NCBI GenBank assembly: GCA_023458595.1
Contig: JAEWYT010000079.1
Location: forward strand, 1 to 64,000
Source of the DNA: Pseudomonadota bacterium
GTDB taxonomy: Bacteria; Pseudomonadota; Alphaproteobacteria; Rhizobiales; Tepidamorphaceae
Length of the DNA stretch: 64,000 bases
Reading direction: 5' to 3'
The translations under genes were made by a program, and so were the position numbers. The notes under the pieces are model-generated. The model worked only from the letters and a program-made list of their open reading frames with translations, was not told the origin of the DNA and made no database searches. Shown piece by piece: positions 8,341-16,477 of this stretch (positions are counted from its first letter, which is position 1; each line of letters opens with the position of its first letter).

Positions 8341-9570
8341 TCAGCCAGGCAGGTTGTCGGGCGAGTACTGCGTGTGCGGGTTTTCCTTGGTCAGGTCGCA
8401 CCCGATCTCGCCGAGCCAGTAGGGCTCGATGACACCGAAGTCGTGCAGCGTCTCGACCTCATGCTTGTCGGTGACCGACACCAGGCGCATGCGGTGCGAG
8501 GTGTGCTGGCTCTTCGGATCGATGCAGATCTCGCCTTCCGGGCTACTGATGCAGGCGTCCCCTGCGGCGATCGCCTTGCGGATGTCCTCGAGCTTCGTGG
8601 ACTGCGCCTTCTCGACCAGCATCTTGTACTGGTAGAGCGCGACATAGGCGTTGTAGCCCATGTCGTTGATGTAGGTCTCGTCCGGGTATTTGGCGTGCCA
8701 GCGCTTCTTGAAGTCCTCGGCTTCCGGCGTGTCGAGCTCCTCGTACCAGTTCGCCACGGCCTTCAGGCCCTCGAGCGCCGGCGGCGCGAAGCGCTTGTGC
8801 TCGAAGCCCAGCATGACCTTGATCGGGCTCGCCATCGGGTAGTGGACGTTCGCCGCCATCGCCTGCTCGAAGAAGGAATCCTGCGCGGCGCCAACGTTCA
8901 GCATCATCAGCCAGTCGGGCTTGGCCTTCTGGATGTTCTGGATCGTCTGGGCGAACTGCGACACACCGAGCGGGATGAACTCCTTGCCGATCACCTCGCC
9001 GCCGGCATCCGCCAGCAGCTTCTCGGTCCACTCGGTGGTCAGGTGGCCGAAGTTGTAGTCGGCGGCGATCACGTAGACCTTCTTGCCGAAGTGCTCGACC
9101 ATGTAGGGCACCAGCGTGGAGAGCTGCTGCTCGGGCACGGCGCCGTTCGAGATCATGGAAGCATCGCAGACCCCGCCCTCGTACTGGTTGGTGTAGATGT
9201 AGAGGGTGTCCGTACGGTCGACGATCGGCCTGACCGCCTCCCGCGAGGCCGACGTGATGCCGCCGATCAAGACGTCCACCTTGTCCTTGGACAGAAGCCG
9301 GCGGGCGAATTCCTGATAGCGGGCGTTGTCGCCTTGCGGATCGAGGTGGATCAACTCGATCTGACGGCCCATGATGCCGCCCGACACGTTGATCTCCTCG
9401 ACCGCAAGTTCCGCACCGTGCAGCTTGGGCAGACCGATAAGAGCGAGGTCGCCGGAGATGTCCTCGAGCAGTCCGACCTTGATCGGATCCTCGGCGTGGG
9501 CGGGCATCGCCGCCACCAATCCCATTGCCAATGCCGAGATCACGCCCGGCAGTACGGTTTTGAAACGCAT
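8341..9570 (-). CDS. Urea/short-chain amide ABC transporter substrate-binding protein
   Basis: A 409-residue periplasmic protein with a Sec signal (MRFKTVLPGVISALAMGL to a cut near AHA/ED), then the type I solute-binding fold: KVGLLEDISGDLALIG, NVSGGIMGRQIELI and NDMGYNAYVALYQYK. The match is to the UrtA/FmdD branch for urea and short amides. ATG 9570 is chosen because GGAAGGGG lies just upstream and the signal begins there. It lies 44 bases after the formamidase gene, whose substrates it probably delivers. Confidence 0.87.
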   Translation of the reverse strand: MRFKTVLPGVISALAMGLVAAMPAHAEDPIKVGLLEDISGDLALIGLPKLHGAELAVEEINVSGGIMGRQIELIHLDPQGDNARYQEFARRLLSKDKVDVLIGGITSASREAVRPIVDRTDTLYIYTNQYEGGVCDASMISNGAVPEQQLSTLVPYMVEHFGKKVYVIAADYNFGHLTTEWTEKLLADAGGEVIGKEFIPLGVSQFAQTIQNIQKAKPDWLMMLNVGAAQDSFFEQAMAANVHYPMASPIKVMLGFEHKRFAPPALEGLKAVANWYEELDTPEAEDFKKRWHAKYPDETYINDMGYNAYVALYQYKMLVEKAQSTKLEDIRKAIAAGDACISSPEGEICIDPKSQHTSHRMRLVSVTDKHEVETLHDFGVIEPYWLGEIGCDLTKENPHTQYSPDNLPG

Positions 9571-9614
9571 CGCATTACCCCTTCCGTTGGATTGCGTTGC
9601 ACCAGCCCGGCGGT

Positions 9615-10622
9615 TCATCCGCCCAGGTATTTCTTCAGTATCGACGCCCCCATCGTGTATTTCGGGTCGACCATATTCCCGAGCCGGACCCGCCCGACCT
9701 GTCCGAGCAGCATGTACGCGTCGAGTTCCTCGAAGCCGTAATCGGCGGCCATCCAGCGTGTGAGCTCGCGGTAGGCGATGCGCGCGGCGTCCTCCATCGG
9801 ACGAGCGCTGCCGATCGTCATGATGAAGTCCTCCGTCTCAAGCCGCGGCCACGCGAAGCTCCAGTTCCTGATCAGGTCGACGGTCAGCGTGACGGTCGCA
9901 GCTTGCTCCATGGCGACGCCGGTCAGTTCGCCGTCGCCCTGCGTCGCGTGGCAGTCGCCGACGTAGAGCAGCGCCCCGTCGACATGCACCGGCAGGTAGA
10001 TCACCGCGCCGGGCCGCACGTCCGGCAGGTCCATGTTGCCGCCGTGGTAGTCCGGTTGCAGCGAAGAGATCGCCTCAATCTCGGGCGAGACACCGATCGT
10101 GCCGATGAATGGCTCGTACGGCAGCACCAGCCCGTCCCAGTGGACGCCCTTCTCATCGATGACCACCTTCTTCACGCGCTCCGGCAGAGGCGCGTTGAGG
10201 GTCGCTGTCGCCGCCGTGCCGACGAGACCGCCAAACTCGGGGATCAGGCAGGTCGTGCCGGCAGGATTCGGACCGCGCGTCTCCACCGCCTTGATATGAA
10301 CGGCAAGGCAGTCGCCCTTCTTCGCGCCGTTGACGAAGATCGGCCCGCTCTGCGGGTTGAGGTAGGGATGGTTGGTCTTCTCGGTCGGCTTGTCGCTTTC
10401 CGACTTGATCGCGCCGCCGAAGGCGTCCTGGGTCTCGACCGAAATGGTGTCACCGGGATCGATCGTCAGCTTCGGGGCGGCATAGGGGCCGTAGGTGAAG
10501 TAGAAGGTGCCCTGCTCGGCTTCGGTCAGGACGTGCGTTGTGCCGCTCTCTTTTCCGGCGACGCCACGCGTCGCCATGATCGAGCCGGGGATCCAGTCTG
10601 TCTCGCTCACGCTGTTCTCCAT
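9615..10622 (-). CDS. Acetamidase/formamidase family amidohydrolase
   Basis: A 335-residue protein of the FmdA/AmdA family, which hydrolyses formamide or acetamide to ammonia and the acid. Typical segments are GDTISVETQDAFGGAI, HPYLNPQSGPIFVNGAKKGD, the GDCHATQGDGE metal-binding region (about 225-235), and the MSLGN-like end in LGQVGRVRLGNMVDPKYTM. Its ATG directly abuts the upstream amidase stop. It gives the operon a second, unrelated amide-hydrolysing fold beside the two signature-family amidases. Confidence 0.88.
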   Translation of the reverse strand: MENSVSETDWIPGSIMATRGVAGKESGTTHVLTEAEQGTFYFTYGPYAAPKLTIDPGDTISVETQDAFGGAIKSESDKPTEKTNHPYLNPQSGPIFVNGAKKGDCLAVHIKAVETRGPNPAGTTCLIPEFGGLVGTAATATLNAPLPERVKKVVIDEKGVHWDGLVLPYEPFIGTIGVSPEIEAISSLQPDYHGGNMDLPDVRPGAVIYLPVHVDGALLYVGDCHATQGDGELTGVAMEQAATVTLTVDLIRNWSFAWPRLETEDFIMTIGSARPMEDAARIAYRELTRWMAADYGFEELDAYMLLGQVGRVRLGNMVDPKYTMGASILKKYLGG

Positions 10623-12026
10623 TTACAAAGCGGGGTGCTTGCGGTGCCAGTCGGTCGCCTGCTGGAAGGCGTGGCCGGCCCGGAAGAGCTTTGCCTCGTT
10701 CCAGTGGTTCGCGACGAACTGAAACGCGACCGGCGTGCCCTGTTCGGTGAAGGCGCAGGGCAAGGTGATCGTCGGGTTGCCAGACATGTCGAAGATGCAC
10801 GTGAAGCTCAGCAGGCCGTGCAGCAGCTCGGCATCCTCTCCGAGCGTCGCCATCTTCGCGACCGTTGGTGAGGCGAAGGCCTGCGCGGGGATCATCAGCA
10901 GGTCGATGTCCTGGAAGAGCGCGGCGACCCGCCCGCGGAAATCGTTCCGGCGCAGGATGATCTTCTGGTAGTCCATCCCCGAGAGCTCGCGACCGATATC
11001 GATCAGGCCCGCGAGGCCCGGACCGTATTCGTCCTTCCGGCTCGGATAGGTCGCCTCGTGCGCGACCGCCGTCTCGACGCCGCAGGCCGGCAACCAGTCG
11101 GCGACAATCTGGTCGCTCTCCGGAAACGATACTTCGCGGATATCCCCGCCGATGCCCTTCACCGTCTCGATGGCCGACGCAAGGGCCGCACCGGCGACGG
11201 CATCGACACCGCGCGCGTTGAACGCCGGGTCGACACCGATCCGCAGGCCTTTCAGCCCCTCGCCGATCGTCGCCAGATAATCGGGAACGGGCACCTGCGC
11301 CGCGGTCGGGTCGTTCGGATCGGACCCGGCGATCGCACCAAGCATCGCCGCCGCGTCGGCCGCGCTGCGCGCCATCGGGCCGATATGGTCGAGCGTGGCG
11401 GCGAGTTCGAACACCCCGTACCGGCTGACCCTGCCCCAGGTCGGCTTCAGCCCGGTCAGGCCGTTCGCCGCAGAGGGGAAGCGGATCGAACCGCCCGTAT
11501 CCGAGCCGAGCGACCCGAAGCAGAGACCGGCAGCCGTGGCGACGCCCGACCCGCTCGACGACACGCCCGGCCAGTGCGCCGCATTCCACGGATTGACCGG
11601 CGGCGGGATGTCCGGGTGATGGTCGGCGAAGGCGCCTTCGGTATTCTGCAGCTTTCCGAGGCAGATCGTGCCGGCCGCCGCGAGCTTCTTCGTGACCGTG
11701 GAATCGTCCGACGGAATGAAGTCGGCGTGGATCGTCATGCCGCCGGCTGTCGGGATACCCTTGGTCCAGCAGAGGTCCTTCAGGCCGATCGGCGCACCAT
11801 GCAGCGGCCCGCGGATATCCCCGCGCCGGATCTCGGCCTCCGCCGCCCTGGCCTGCGCGAGAGCGAGTTCCGGCGTCACCAGCGCGAAGCTCTTCAGCCC
11901 CCCGTCGAGCGCCTCGATACGGGCAAGCTGAGCCTCGGCGACCTCCACCGGCGACAATTCGCCCGCATGTATCTTTCCGGTGAGTTCGAGAAGATTGAAG
12001 TAGCAGATTTCGTCTAACGCCAGCAT
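10623..12026 (-). CDS. Amidase-signature family amidase
   Basis: A 467-residue amidase with the Ser-Ser-Lys triad in place: Lys in GAPIGLKDLC, the cis-Ser region GVSSSGSGVA, and the nucleophile Ser in SDTGGSIRFPS. The cis-Ser segment lacks the usual GGSSGGSAA form but keeps the serines. ATG 12026 has GGAAGGAG upstream; the longer frame would overlap the previous amidase. It lies 4 bases after that gene. Substrate probably a small or acylated amide imported by the neighbouring transporter. Confidence 0.88.
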   Translation of the reverse strand: MLALDEICYFNLLELTGKIHAGELSPVEVAEAQLARIEALDGGLKSFALVTPELALAQARAAEAEIRRGDIRGPLHGAPIGLKDLCWTKGIPTAGGMTIHADFIPSDDSTVTKKLAAAGTICLGKLQNTEGAFADHHPDIPPPVNPWNAAHWPGVSSSGSGVATAAGLCFGSLGSDTGGSIRFPSAANGLTGLKPTWGRVSRYGVFELAATLDHIGPMARSAADAAAMLGAIAGSDPNDPTAAQVPVPDYLATIGEGLKGLRIGVDPAFNARGVDAVAGAALASAIETVKGIGGDIREVSFPESDQIVADWLPACGVETAVAHEATYPSRKDEYGPGLAGLIDIGRELSGMDYQKIILRRNDFRGRVAALFQDIDLLMIPAQAFASPTVAKMATLGEDAELLHGLLSFTCIFDMSGNPTITLPCAFTEQGTPVAFQFVANHWNEAKLFRAGHAFQQATDWHRKHPAL

Positions 12027-12030
12027 CGCC

Positions 12031-13548
12031 TCAGCTCTCCTTCCAGTCGGTCGCCTGCTCGAAGGCAGACGCCGCGCGAACCAGTGTCGCCTCGTCAAAA
12101 CTCCGGCCGACCAGCATCATCCCGACCGGCAGGCCGTCGATCCGGGCGCAGGGAACCGTGAACGCGGGATGGCCGGTAACGTCGAACGGGCAGGTGTTGG
12201 CCTGCATATTGAGGGCGAGGTCGACATAGTCCTCCCGCGCCACATCGGCGGGCGGGATCTTCGTTGCCGTGAACGGGATCGTCGGCATGGCGATGAGGTC
12301 GACAGTGTCGAGCACCGCGTCATAGGCCTGCCGGATCAGCCGCCGCTGGTTCTGTGCCTTGGAATGGAAGCGACCCGCATACGCCTGCTTCATGTACTCG
12401 CCGGCGAGCAGCACGAGCTTCACCGTCTCCGAGGCTTCCTTCAGACGCGTCTGGAAGCCCCGGGCGAACGCCTCCTGCATGGCGACGGGATAGAAGCCTT
12501 GGATGTTGTTGCCGACGCCGTGGCCCTTCAGCATCATCTCCGCCGCGCCCTCGACGATCACGCCCGTCCAGACGGCCGGCGCGTCGTAGTGCTGCGGCAC
12601 GGAGACCTCAACGAGCTCGGCGCCGAGGCTCTCCAGGACGCCGATCGCCTTGCGGACCTTCGCGTCGACCTCCGGGCTGCTCTCGGGATGGCCGAAGCCT
12701 TCCTTGAGCACGCCGATGCGCATGCCTTTTGCGCCCTGCCCCACCGCGCCCATGTAGTCACCGGTCCTCGCCGCAATGGTCCGCGTGTCCCACCCGTCAT
12801 GCCCGGCGATCGCGGTCAGCAGGCGCGCGGCGTTCTCGACGCTGTTCGCGATCGGTCCGCAATGGTCGACCGAATAAGAGATCGGCATGGAACCGGAGAC
12901 AGGGACGAGCCCCCATGTGGGTTTCAGCCCGTAGGCGCCGCACCAGCTCGACGGCGTGCGGATCGACCCGCCCTGGTCACCGCCAAGCGCCATGTCGACG
13001 GCGCCCGACGCGACCAACGCCGCGCTGCCGCCGGACGAGCCGCCAGCGCTGTGCTCGGGATTGTACGGGTTGTGGATCGGGCCGGTCGCGGGCGTGTGGC
13101 TCGCCCCGGAGAAGCACAGGTCCTCGCAGGCCGCCTTGCCGGCGATCGTGCCGCCGGCATCGAGGATACGCGCGACGACGGTCGCGTCGTGGTCGGGGAC
13201 GAAGCCTTCGAGCAGTGCCGAGCCGTTCATCATCGGCACGCCCGCAACGCAGATATTGTCCTTCACCGCGACCGACTTGCCGGCGAGTACGCCCTCTGGG
13301 GCGCCCTTGATCTCGCAGCGCCAGTACCAGGCGTTGAGCGGATTGTCCTCGCCCGTCGGCCGCCAGCCGGCGCTGCGGGGAAAATTCACCGGCAGGATCT
13401 CTTCCGGCAGGGTCTCGAGCCGCCCGTAGAGCGGCATCATCCCGGCGATCAGGCCCTGGAAGGATCGTGCATCGTCCTCAGTGAGCTCCAGACTGAAGCC
13501 ACGGGCGATCGTCGCCACGCGCTCGACTGTCGGCGGTTTGGGAAGCAA
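12031..13548 (-). CDS. Amidase-signature family amidase, first gene of the amide operon
   Basis: A 505-residue amidase with Lys in AVKDNICVAG, the cis-Ser loop SAGGSSGGSAA and the nucleophile in GGDQGGSIRTPSS. It differs clearly from the next amidase, so the two probably have different substrate ranges. A TTG start at 13548 fits the family N-terminus (KPPTVERVATIARGF) and has GGAG 12 bases upstream; the longer frame to 13629 would run into the leader terminator. It is the first gene after the terminator and therefore the most exposed to antitermination control. Confidence 0.85.
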   Translation of the reverse strand: MLPKPPTVERVATIARGFSLELTEDDARSFQGLIAGMMPLYGRLETLPEEILPVNFPRSAGWRPTGEDNPLNAWYWRCEIKGAPEGVLAGKSVAVKDNICVAGVPMMNGSALLEGFVPDHDATVVARILDAGGTIAGKAACEDLCFSGASHTPATGPIHNPYNPEHSAGGSSGGSAALVASGAVDMALGGDQGGSIRTPSSWCGAYGLKPTWGLVPVSGSMPISYSVDHCGPIANSVENAARLLTAIAGHDGWDTRTIAARTGDYMGAVGQGAKGMRIGVLKEGFGHPESSPEVDAKVRKAIGVLESLGAELVEVSVPQHYDAPAVWTGVIVEGAAEMMLKGHGVGNNIQGFYPVAMQEAFARGFQTRLKEASETVKLVLLAGEYMKQAYAGRFHSKAQNQRRLIRQAYDAVLDTVDLIAMPTIPFTATKIPPADVAREDYVDLALNMQANTCPFDVTGHPAFTVPCARIDGLPVGMMLVGRSFDEATLVRAASAFEQATDWKES

Positions 13549-13613
13549 CGAACAAGTCTCCGCACGCCCCTGCCTCGTTGCGGGAGCAGTGCCTTGGTCT
13601 GGTCGACGACAGC

Positions 13614-13649
13614 AAAAAGCCCCGCGCACTCAGTCGAGTGTCCGGGGCT
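13614..13649 (-). terminator. Leader terminator (attenuator) of the amide operon
   Basis: On the minus strand AGCCCCG (13649-13643) pairs with CGGGGCT (13624-13618), and CACTC with GAGTG inside, closed by a GACT loop and followed by TTTTT (13618-13614). It lies about 115 bases after the predicted transcription start and 65 bases before the first amidase, so it must be read through for expression. It is therefore a regulated attenuator, the likely target of AmiR. Confidence 0.8.
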
Positions 13650-13764
13650 GCGCTGCCATATGCCTTTCGGCATATCTATGTCGATCAAGGGCGCCTGAGT
13701 TGACGGGCGCTAACCACACACCGGAAACAACTCATAAGAGCGCCACCGGCGAGCATCATTGCTG
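13646..13764 (-). promoter_or_regulatory. Amide operon leader RNA with candidate ANTAR hexaloops
   Basis: Minus-strand leader between promoter and terminator. GGC-AGCGCA-GCC (13657-13646) makes a hexaloop with A at position 1 and G at position 4, as required of ANTAR targets, and its right arm takes bases from the left arm of the terminator. A second possible hexaloop, AGC-AATGAT-GCT, lies at 13762-13752. ATATGCC-GAAA-GGCATAT (13675-13658) is a perfect tetraloop hairpin. TGAGTTG (13734-13728) can pair with CAACTCA (13702-13696), in competition with GCGCC/GGCGC (13710-13706, 13695-13691). The hexaloop stems are only 3 bp, so the exact fold is uncertain. Confidence 0.5.
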
Positions 13765-13770
13765 TGTCAA

Positions 13771-13799
13771 ATTTGAGCGGAGGCCCATTGACTTGTCAA
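13771..13799 (-). promoter_or_regulatory. Sigma70-type promoter of the amide operon
   Basis: TTGACA at 13799-13794, a 17-base spacer, then TCAAAT at 13776-13771 (4 of 6 to TATAAT). The start would fall near 13764, leaving a leader of about 215 bases. The -10 overlaps the small palindrome TCAAATTTGA. Between here and the DUF35 gene (13800-14025) I see no gene or clear signal. Confidence 0.6.
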
Positions 13800-14025
13800 G
13801 GGAGTGCCGTGCCGAACCGCGCGCCACGGCTGATGGTATTTAGGGCAGCACCATCTCGACCTAGATCTCGAACTCGTAGTCGCCGACGAGGCGGCCGACC
13901 AGCCATGGCAATAACGTGAATAGGCTTCGCGCGTACTCCCCTCTGTCAGATCGCCTGAACAGCCACCCATGGCGGCAGCGTGGCGACGAAAGCTCCTATT
14001 TTTCCTCGTATCGACGTCACGCTGA

Positions 14026-14436
14026 TCATTCCAGGAACATAAAGCGCGGAAGCGTTACGCCGTCATCCATGGCCACCAGGCTCAGCGCAACGCGCCTGCC
14101 CAGCAGGGAGCCAGAAGGGGGATCTTCGACCAAATTGCAGATGATCGTCGGGCCCTCATCGAGACGAACGGCAATCACATTGTAAGGGGCCGGATACTCG
14201 GGTAGGTATTGCCGGTGAAAGATGATCCACGACAGGATTTCGCCCTTGCCTGAAACTGGCTTCCAGTCGCTGTCGGGAGAAAGGCATTCCGGGCAAACAG
14301 GCCCAGGCGGATAGCGCCACGTCCCGCAGTCGTTGCAGCATTGCAGCCGCAGTGTTTTGTCCTGCTCGAGATACTTCCAGAACGGCGCATCATAGAGTCC
14401 GAGCACACGCGGCGGAGTCGACGAAGTTTGCAACAT
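14026..14436 (-). CDS. DUF35 (Zn-ribbon/OB-fold) acyl-CoA-associated protein
   Basis: A 136-residue protein with an N-terminal zinc ribbon (CCNDCG and CPEC, about residues 33-52) and a C-terminal OB fold. DUF35 proteins are partners of thiolase-like enzymes; pairs such as ChsH2-Ltp2 carry out retro-aldol cleavage of CoA thioesters. The neighbouring thiolase-like gene ends 7 bases upstream, so the two are very likely one complex. ATG 14436 is used; the long upstream frame overlaps the thiolase and is not family-like. Confidence 0.85.
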   Translation of the reverse strand: MLQTSSTPPRVLGLYDAPFWKYLEQDKTLRLQCCNDCGTWRYPPGPVCPECLSPDSDWKPVSGKGEILSWIIFHRQYLPEYPAPYNVIAVRLDEGPTIICNLVEDPPSGSLLGRRVALSLVAMDDGVTLPRFMFLE

Positions 14437-14443
14437 ACGATTT

Positions 14444-15601
14444 CTATGCTCCGTAAATAATGGAAACAGCCTTGCCGGCGACATCGGAGCAATAGTGGAC
14501 CCGTCGACAATCCGGCACCTGCCGATCTCGACATATGCCCCTGACTTGCCGGACACACTCGATCTGGTGATTCCAGCCTTGCATGTAGCTTTCGGAAAGA
14601 TGTCCGCCGCTGGTATTGGTGGGTAGTTTACCGGCAAGTCCGATCCCAGACTCACTCATGAATTTTCCCGACTCGCCGATGCCGCAATAGCCATAGCCTT
14701 CGAGCGCCAGCGGCACGTGGACGGAGAAGCTATCGTAGACCTGAAGAACGTCGATGTCCTCGCGATCGAGCCCGCTCTCACCGAAGATTTGCTCCGCGAC
14801 CGCCTGCTGCGCCGGCCGGTAGAAGTCAGTCAGGCGAGGCTCGAGCGACGTCGCGCCCTGATTCAGATCGTAGCGGCCGGTCGCTTCGATGTAGACCGGC
14901 TTGGACGACATCTTTTTCGCGAGACTGGCCTCGGCGAGGATCAGGGCAACGCCGCCATCGTTGATCAAGCAATAGTCGAAAAGACGCAACGGCTCCACGA
15001 TGTAGGACGCCGCCATGTAGTCGTCGAGTGATATCTGTTTGCGCATGATGGCGTTGGGGTTGCGGGACGCCCCTTCGCGCTGCGCGACGGCGACGCGGCC
15101 GAGGTCGCGTTGGGACAAGCCATAGAGTTCGCTAAAGCGCTGGAACATCAGGGCATACAGGGCGCCCTGCGAGGTCATGCCCCATGGCGCATGATAGACG
15201 TAGGACAGGAACATGTCGCCGCCCATGGCCTGCGGCCCCCCGTACTGGGTGCCGACGGAGCGCTGGTCGTTGCCGTAGACCAGCGCAACGACATCGGCCA
15301 GCCCGGCTTCGATTGCCGCCACACCCTGAACGACGGACAGGACCGCGTCTGCCTGATCGCCCCAGCGGACGTTGAGATGGAGAACTTCAGCCATGCGTTC
15401 GTAAGCCGTCGTTGGACCAACGATCAACCCGTTGATGTCTTTGCGATCGATACCGGCGTCCGCAAGGGCCATGCGGAACGCGGTGGCGCCATATCCGTAG
15501 CAGTCGTCGGGGCGTTCCCCGGCCCGCACGCGTGTCCAGTCGGAGACCCAGTCGCTGTGCCCGACACCGACAACCGCTGCAACTCGACCCAGCTTATTCA
15601 C
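14444..15601 (-). CDS. Thiolase-like protein (SCP2/Ltp-type), DUF35 partner
   Basis: A 385-residue thiolase-superfamily protein. It keeps the fold landmarks LINDGGVALILAE, QVYDSFSVHVPLALEGYGYC and the C-terminal NTSGGHLSESYMQGW, but lacks the classical thiolase active-site cysteine contexts, as do the non-decarboxylating SCP2/Ltp types that act as aldolases with DUF35 proteins. GTG 15601 has GGAGA 8 bases before it. Likely role: carbon-carbon cleavage late in the acyl-CoA route of this operon; true thiolase activity cannot be excluded. Confidence 0.82.
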   Translation of the reverse strand: MNKLGRVAAVVGVGHSDWVSDWTRVRAGERPDDCYGYGATAFRMALADAGIDRKDINGLIVGPTTAYERMAEVLHLNVRWGDQADAVLSVVQGVAAIEAGLADVVALVYGNDQRSVGTQYGGPQAMGGDMFLSYVYHAPWGMTSQGALYALMFQRFSELYGLSQRDLGRVAVAQREGASRNPNAIMRKQISLDDYMAASYIVEPLRLFDYCLINDGGVALILAEASLAKKMSSKPVYIEATGRYDLNQGATSLEPRLTDFYRPAQQAVAEQIFGESGLDREDIDVLQVYDSFSVHVPLALEGYGYCGIGESGKFMSESGIGLAGKLPTNTSGGHLSESYMQGWNHQIECVRQVRGICRDRQVPDCRRVHYCSDVAGKAVSIIYGA

Positions 15602-15673
15602 GCATACGTCTCCTTCTGCGATGACGGTTCAGCCCGGATCTGATCGGGCGATGGTTCCGCAGCGGACATCGCG

Positions 15674-16477
15674 TCATGTCCCGCGAAAGTTGGGGTCGCG
15701 TCGTTCGAAAAACGCGGCGATCCCTTCGCGGCGGTCTGTACTTTCAAAAGCGATGGCTCCACTCAATTCCTCGAGCGCGAGCCCGGACCCGATATCGCTT
15801 TCCACGCCGCGGCGGACAGCTCTTTTGATGAGGGCGAGCGAGAGCGGCGCCCGCTGCAGCAGCATTTCGGAGAATGCGAGGGCGCGATGCAGTGCTTGGT
15901 CTTTGGCAACCAGTTCGTTGATCAGCCCGATACGGAAGGCGTGAGCCGCATCGATGGGGTTCGCCGCGAACAGCATATGCAACGCGTTCGATGTGCCGAC
16001 GACCCGCGGCAGTCTCTGCGTGGCACCGGCGCCCGGAACGGTGCCGATCTTCGCACTAGTGATGGCGAACGACGCGCCTTCGCCGGCGATGCGGATGTCG
16101 CAGGCAAGCGCCAGTTCGCAGCCGCCCGTGATACAGAACCCTTCGATTGCCGCAATCACCGGCTTGGAGGAGCTCTCAAGCGCCGTATTCATGCGCTTCC
16201 AGATCTTGACCGCGCGCATCAGATCTGTCGCGTTTTCGATCTCAGATACCTCGTTGAGGTCGCCCCCCGCCGAAAAGAAGTCCGGCCCACCGGTGATCAC
16301 GATGGTGCGAATCCTGGCATCAGCATCGGCTTCCTCGGCGACACTGGCCACTTCCTCCATCATGCGATAGCTGATGGCGTTCTTTTGTTCCGGACGGTCG
16401 AGGGTCACGACCAATGCGGGGCCTATTATTTCGGTCCTGATGGTCTCGAATTCGGGTTCGCCTTCGTCAACTGCCAT
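15674..16477 (-). CDS. Enoyl-CoA hydratase/isomerase family protein
   Basis: A 267-residue crotonase-fold protein: VVTLDRPEQKNAIS at the start, the oxyanion hole region FSAGGDLNEV, then IEGFCITGGCELALACDIRIA and TVPGAGATQRLPRVVG. Glu-rich positions usual for hydration are not all assignable by eye, so hydratase or isomerase are both possible. ATG 16477 is preferred to ATG 16480 because AGGAGG is then 7 bases away. Its start overlaps the permease stop as TGATG, indicating translational coupling to the transporter genes. Confidence 0.85.
   Translation of the reverse strand: MAVDEGEPEFETIRTEIIGPALVVTLDRPEQKNAISYRMMEEVASVAEEADADARIRTIVITGGPDFFSAGGDLNEVSEIENATDLMRAVKIWKRMNTALESSSKPVIAAIEGFCITGGCELALACDIRIAGEGASFAITSAKIGTVPGAGATQRLPRVVGTSNALHMLFAANPIDAAHAFRIGLINELVAKDQALHRALAFSEMLLQRAPLSLALIKRAVRRGVESDIGSGLALEELSGAIAFESTDRREGIAAFFERRDPNFRGT

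Noticed and set aside
4868..9570. Naming the importer urtABCDE (urea uptake)
   Set aside because: The genes are of this type, but there is no urease or urea carboxylase here, and they lie between amidases and AmiC/AmiR. A short-amide role is more likely, so no urt symbols were given.
7483..9741. A 752-codon open frame on the plus strand
   Set aside because: It lies opposite the ABC permease and binding-protein genes, which have clear domains, signals and ribosome sites. Its product is Arg/Asp/His-rich low-complexity sequence, as expected from the antisense of GC-rich genes.
12169..13698. A 509-codon open frame on the plus strand
   Set aside because: Antisense of the first amidase, with no family motif; it also crosses the leader terminator and hairpins.
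13767..13970. A 67-codon open frame on the minus strand
   Set aside because: No domain, and it overlaps the amide operon promoter; treated as non-coding.
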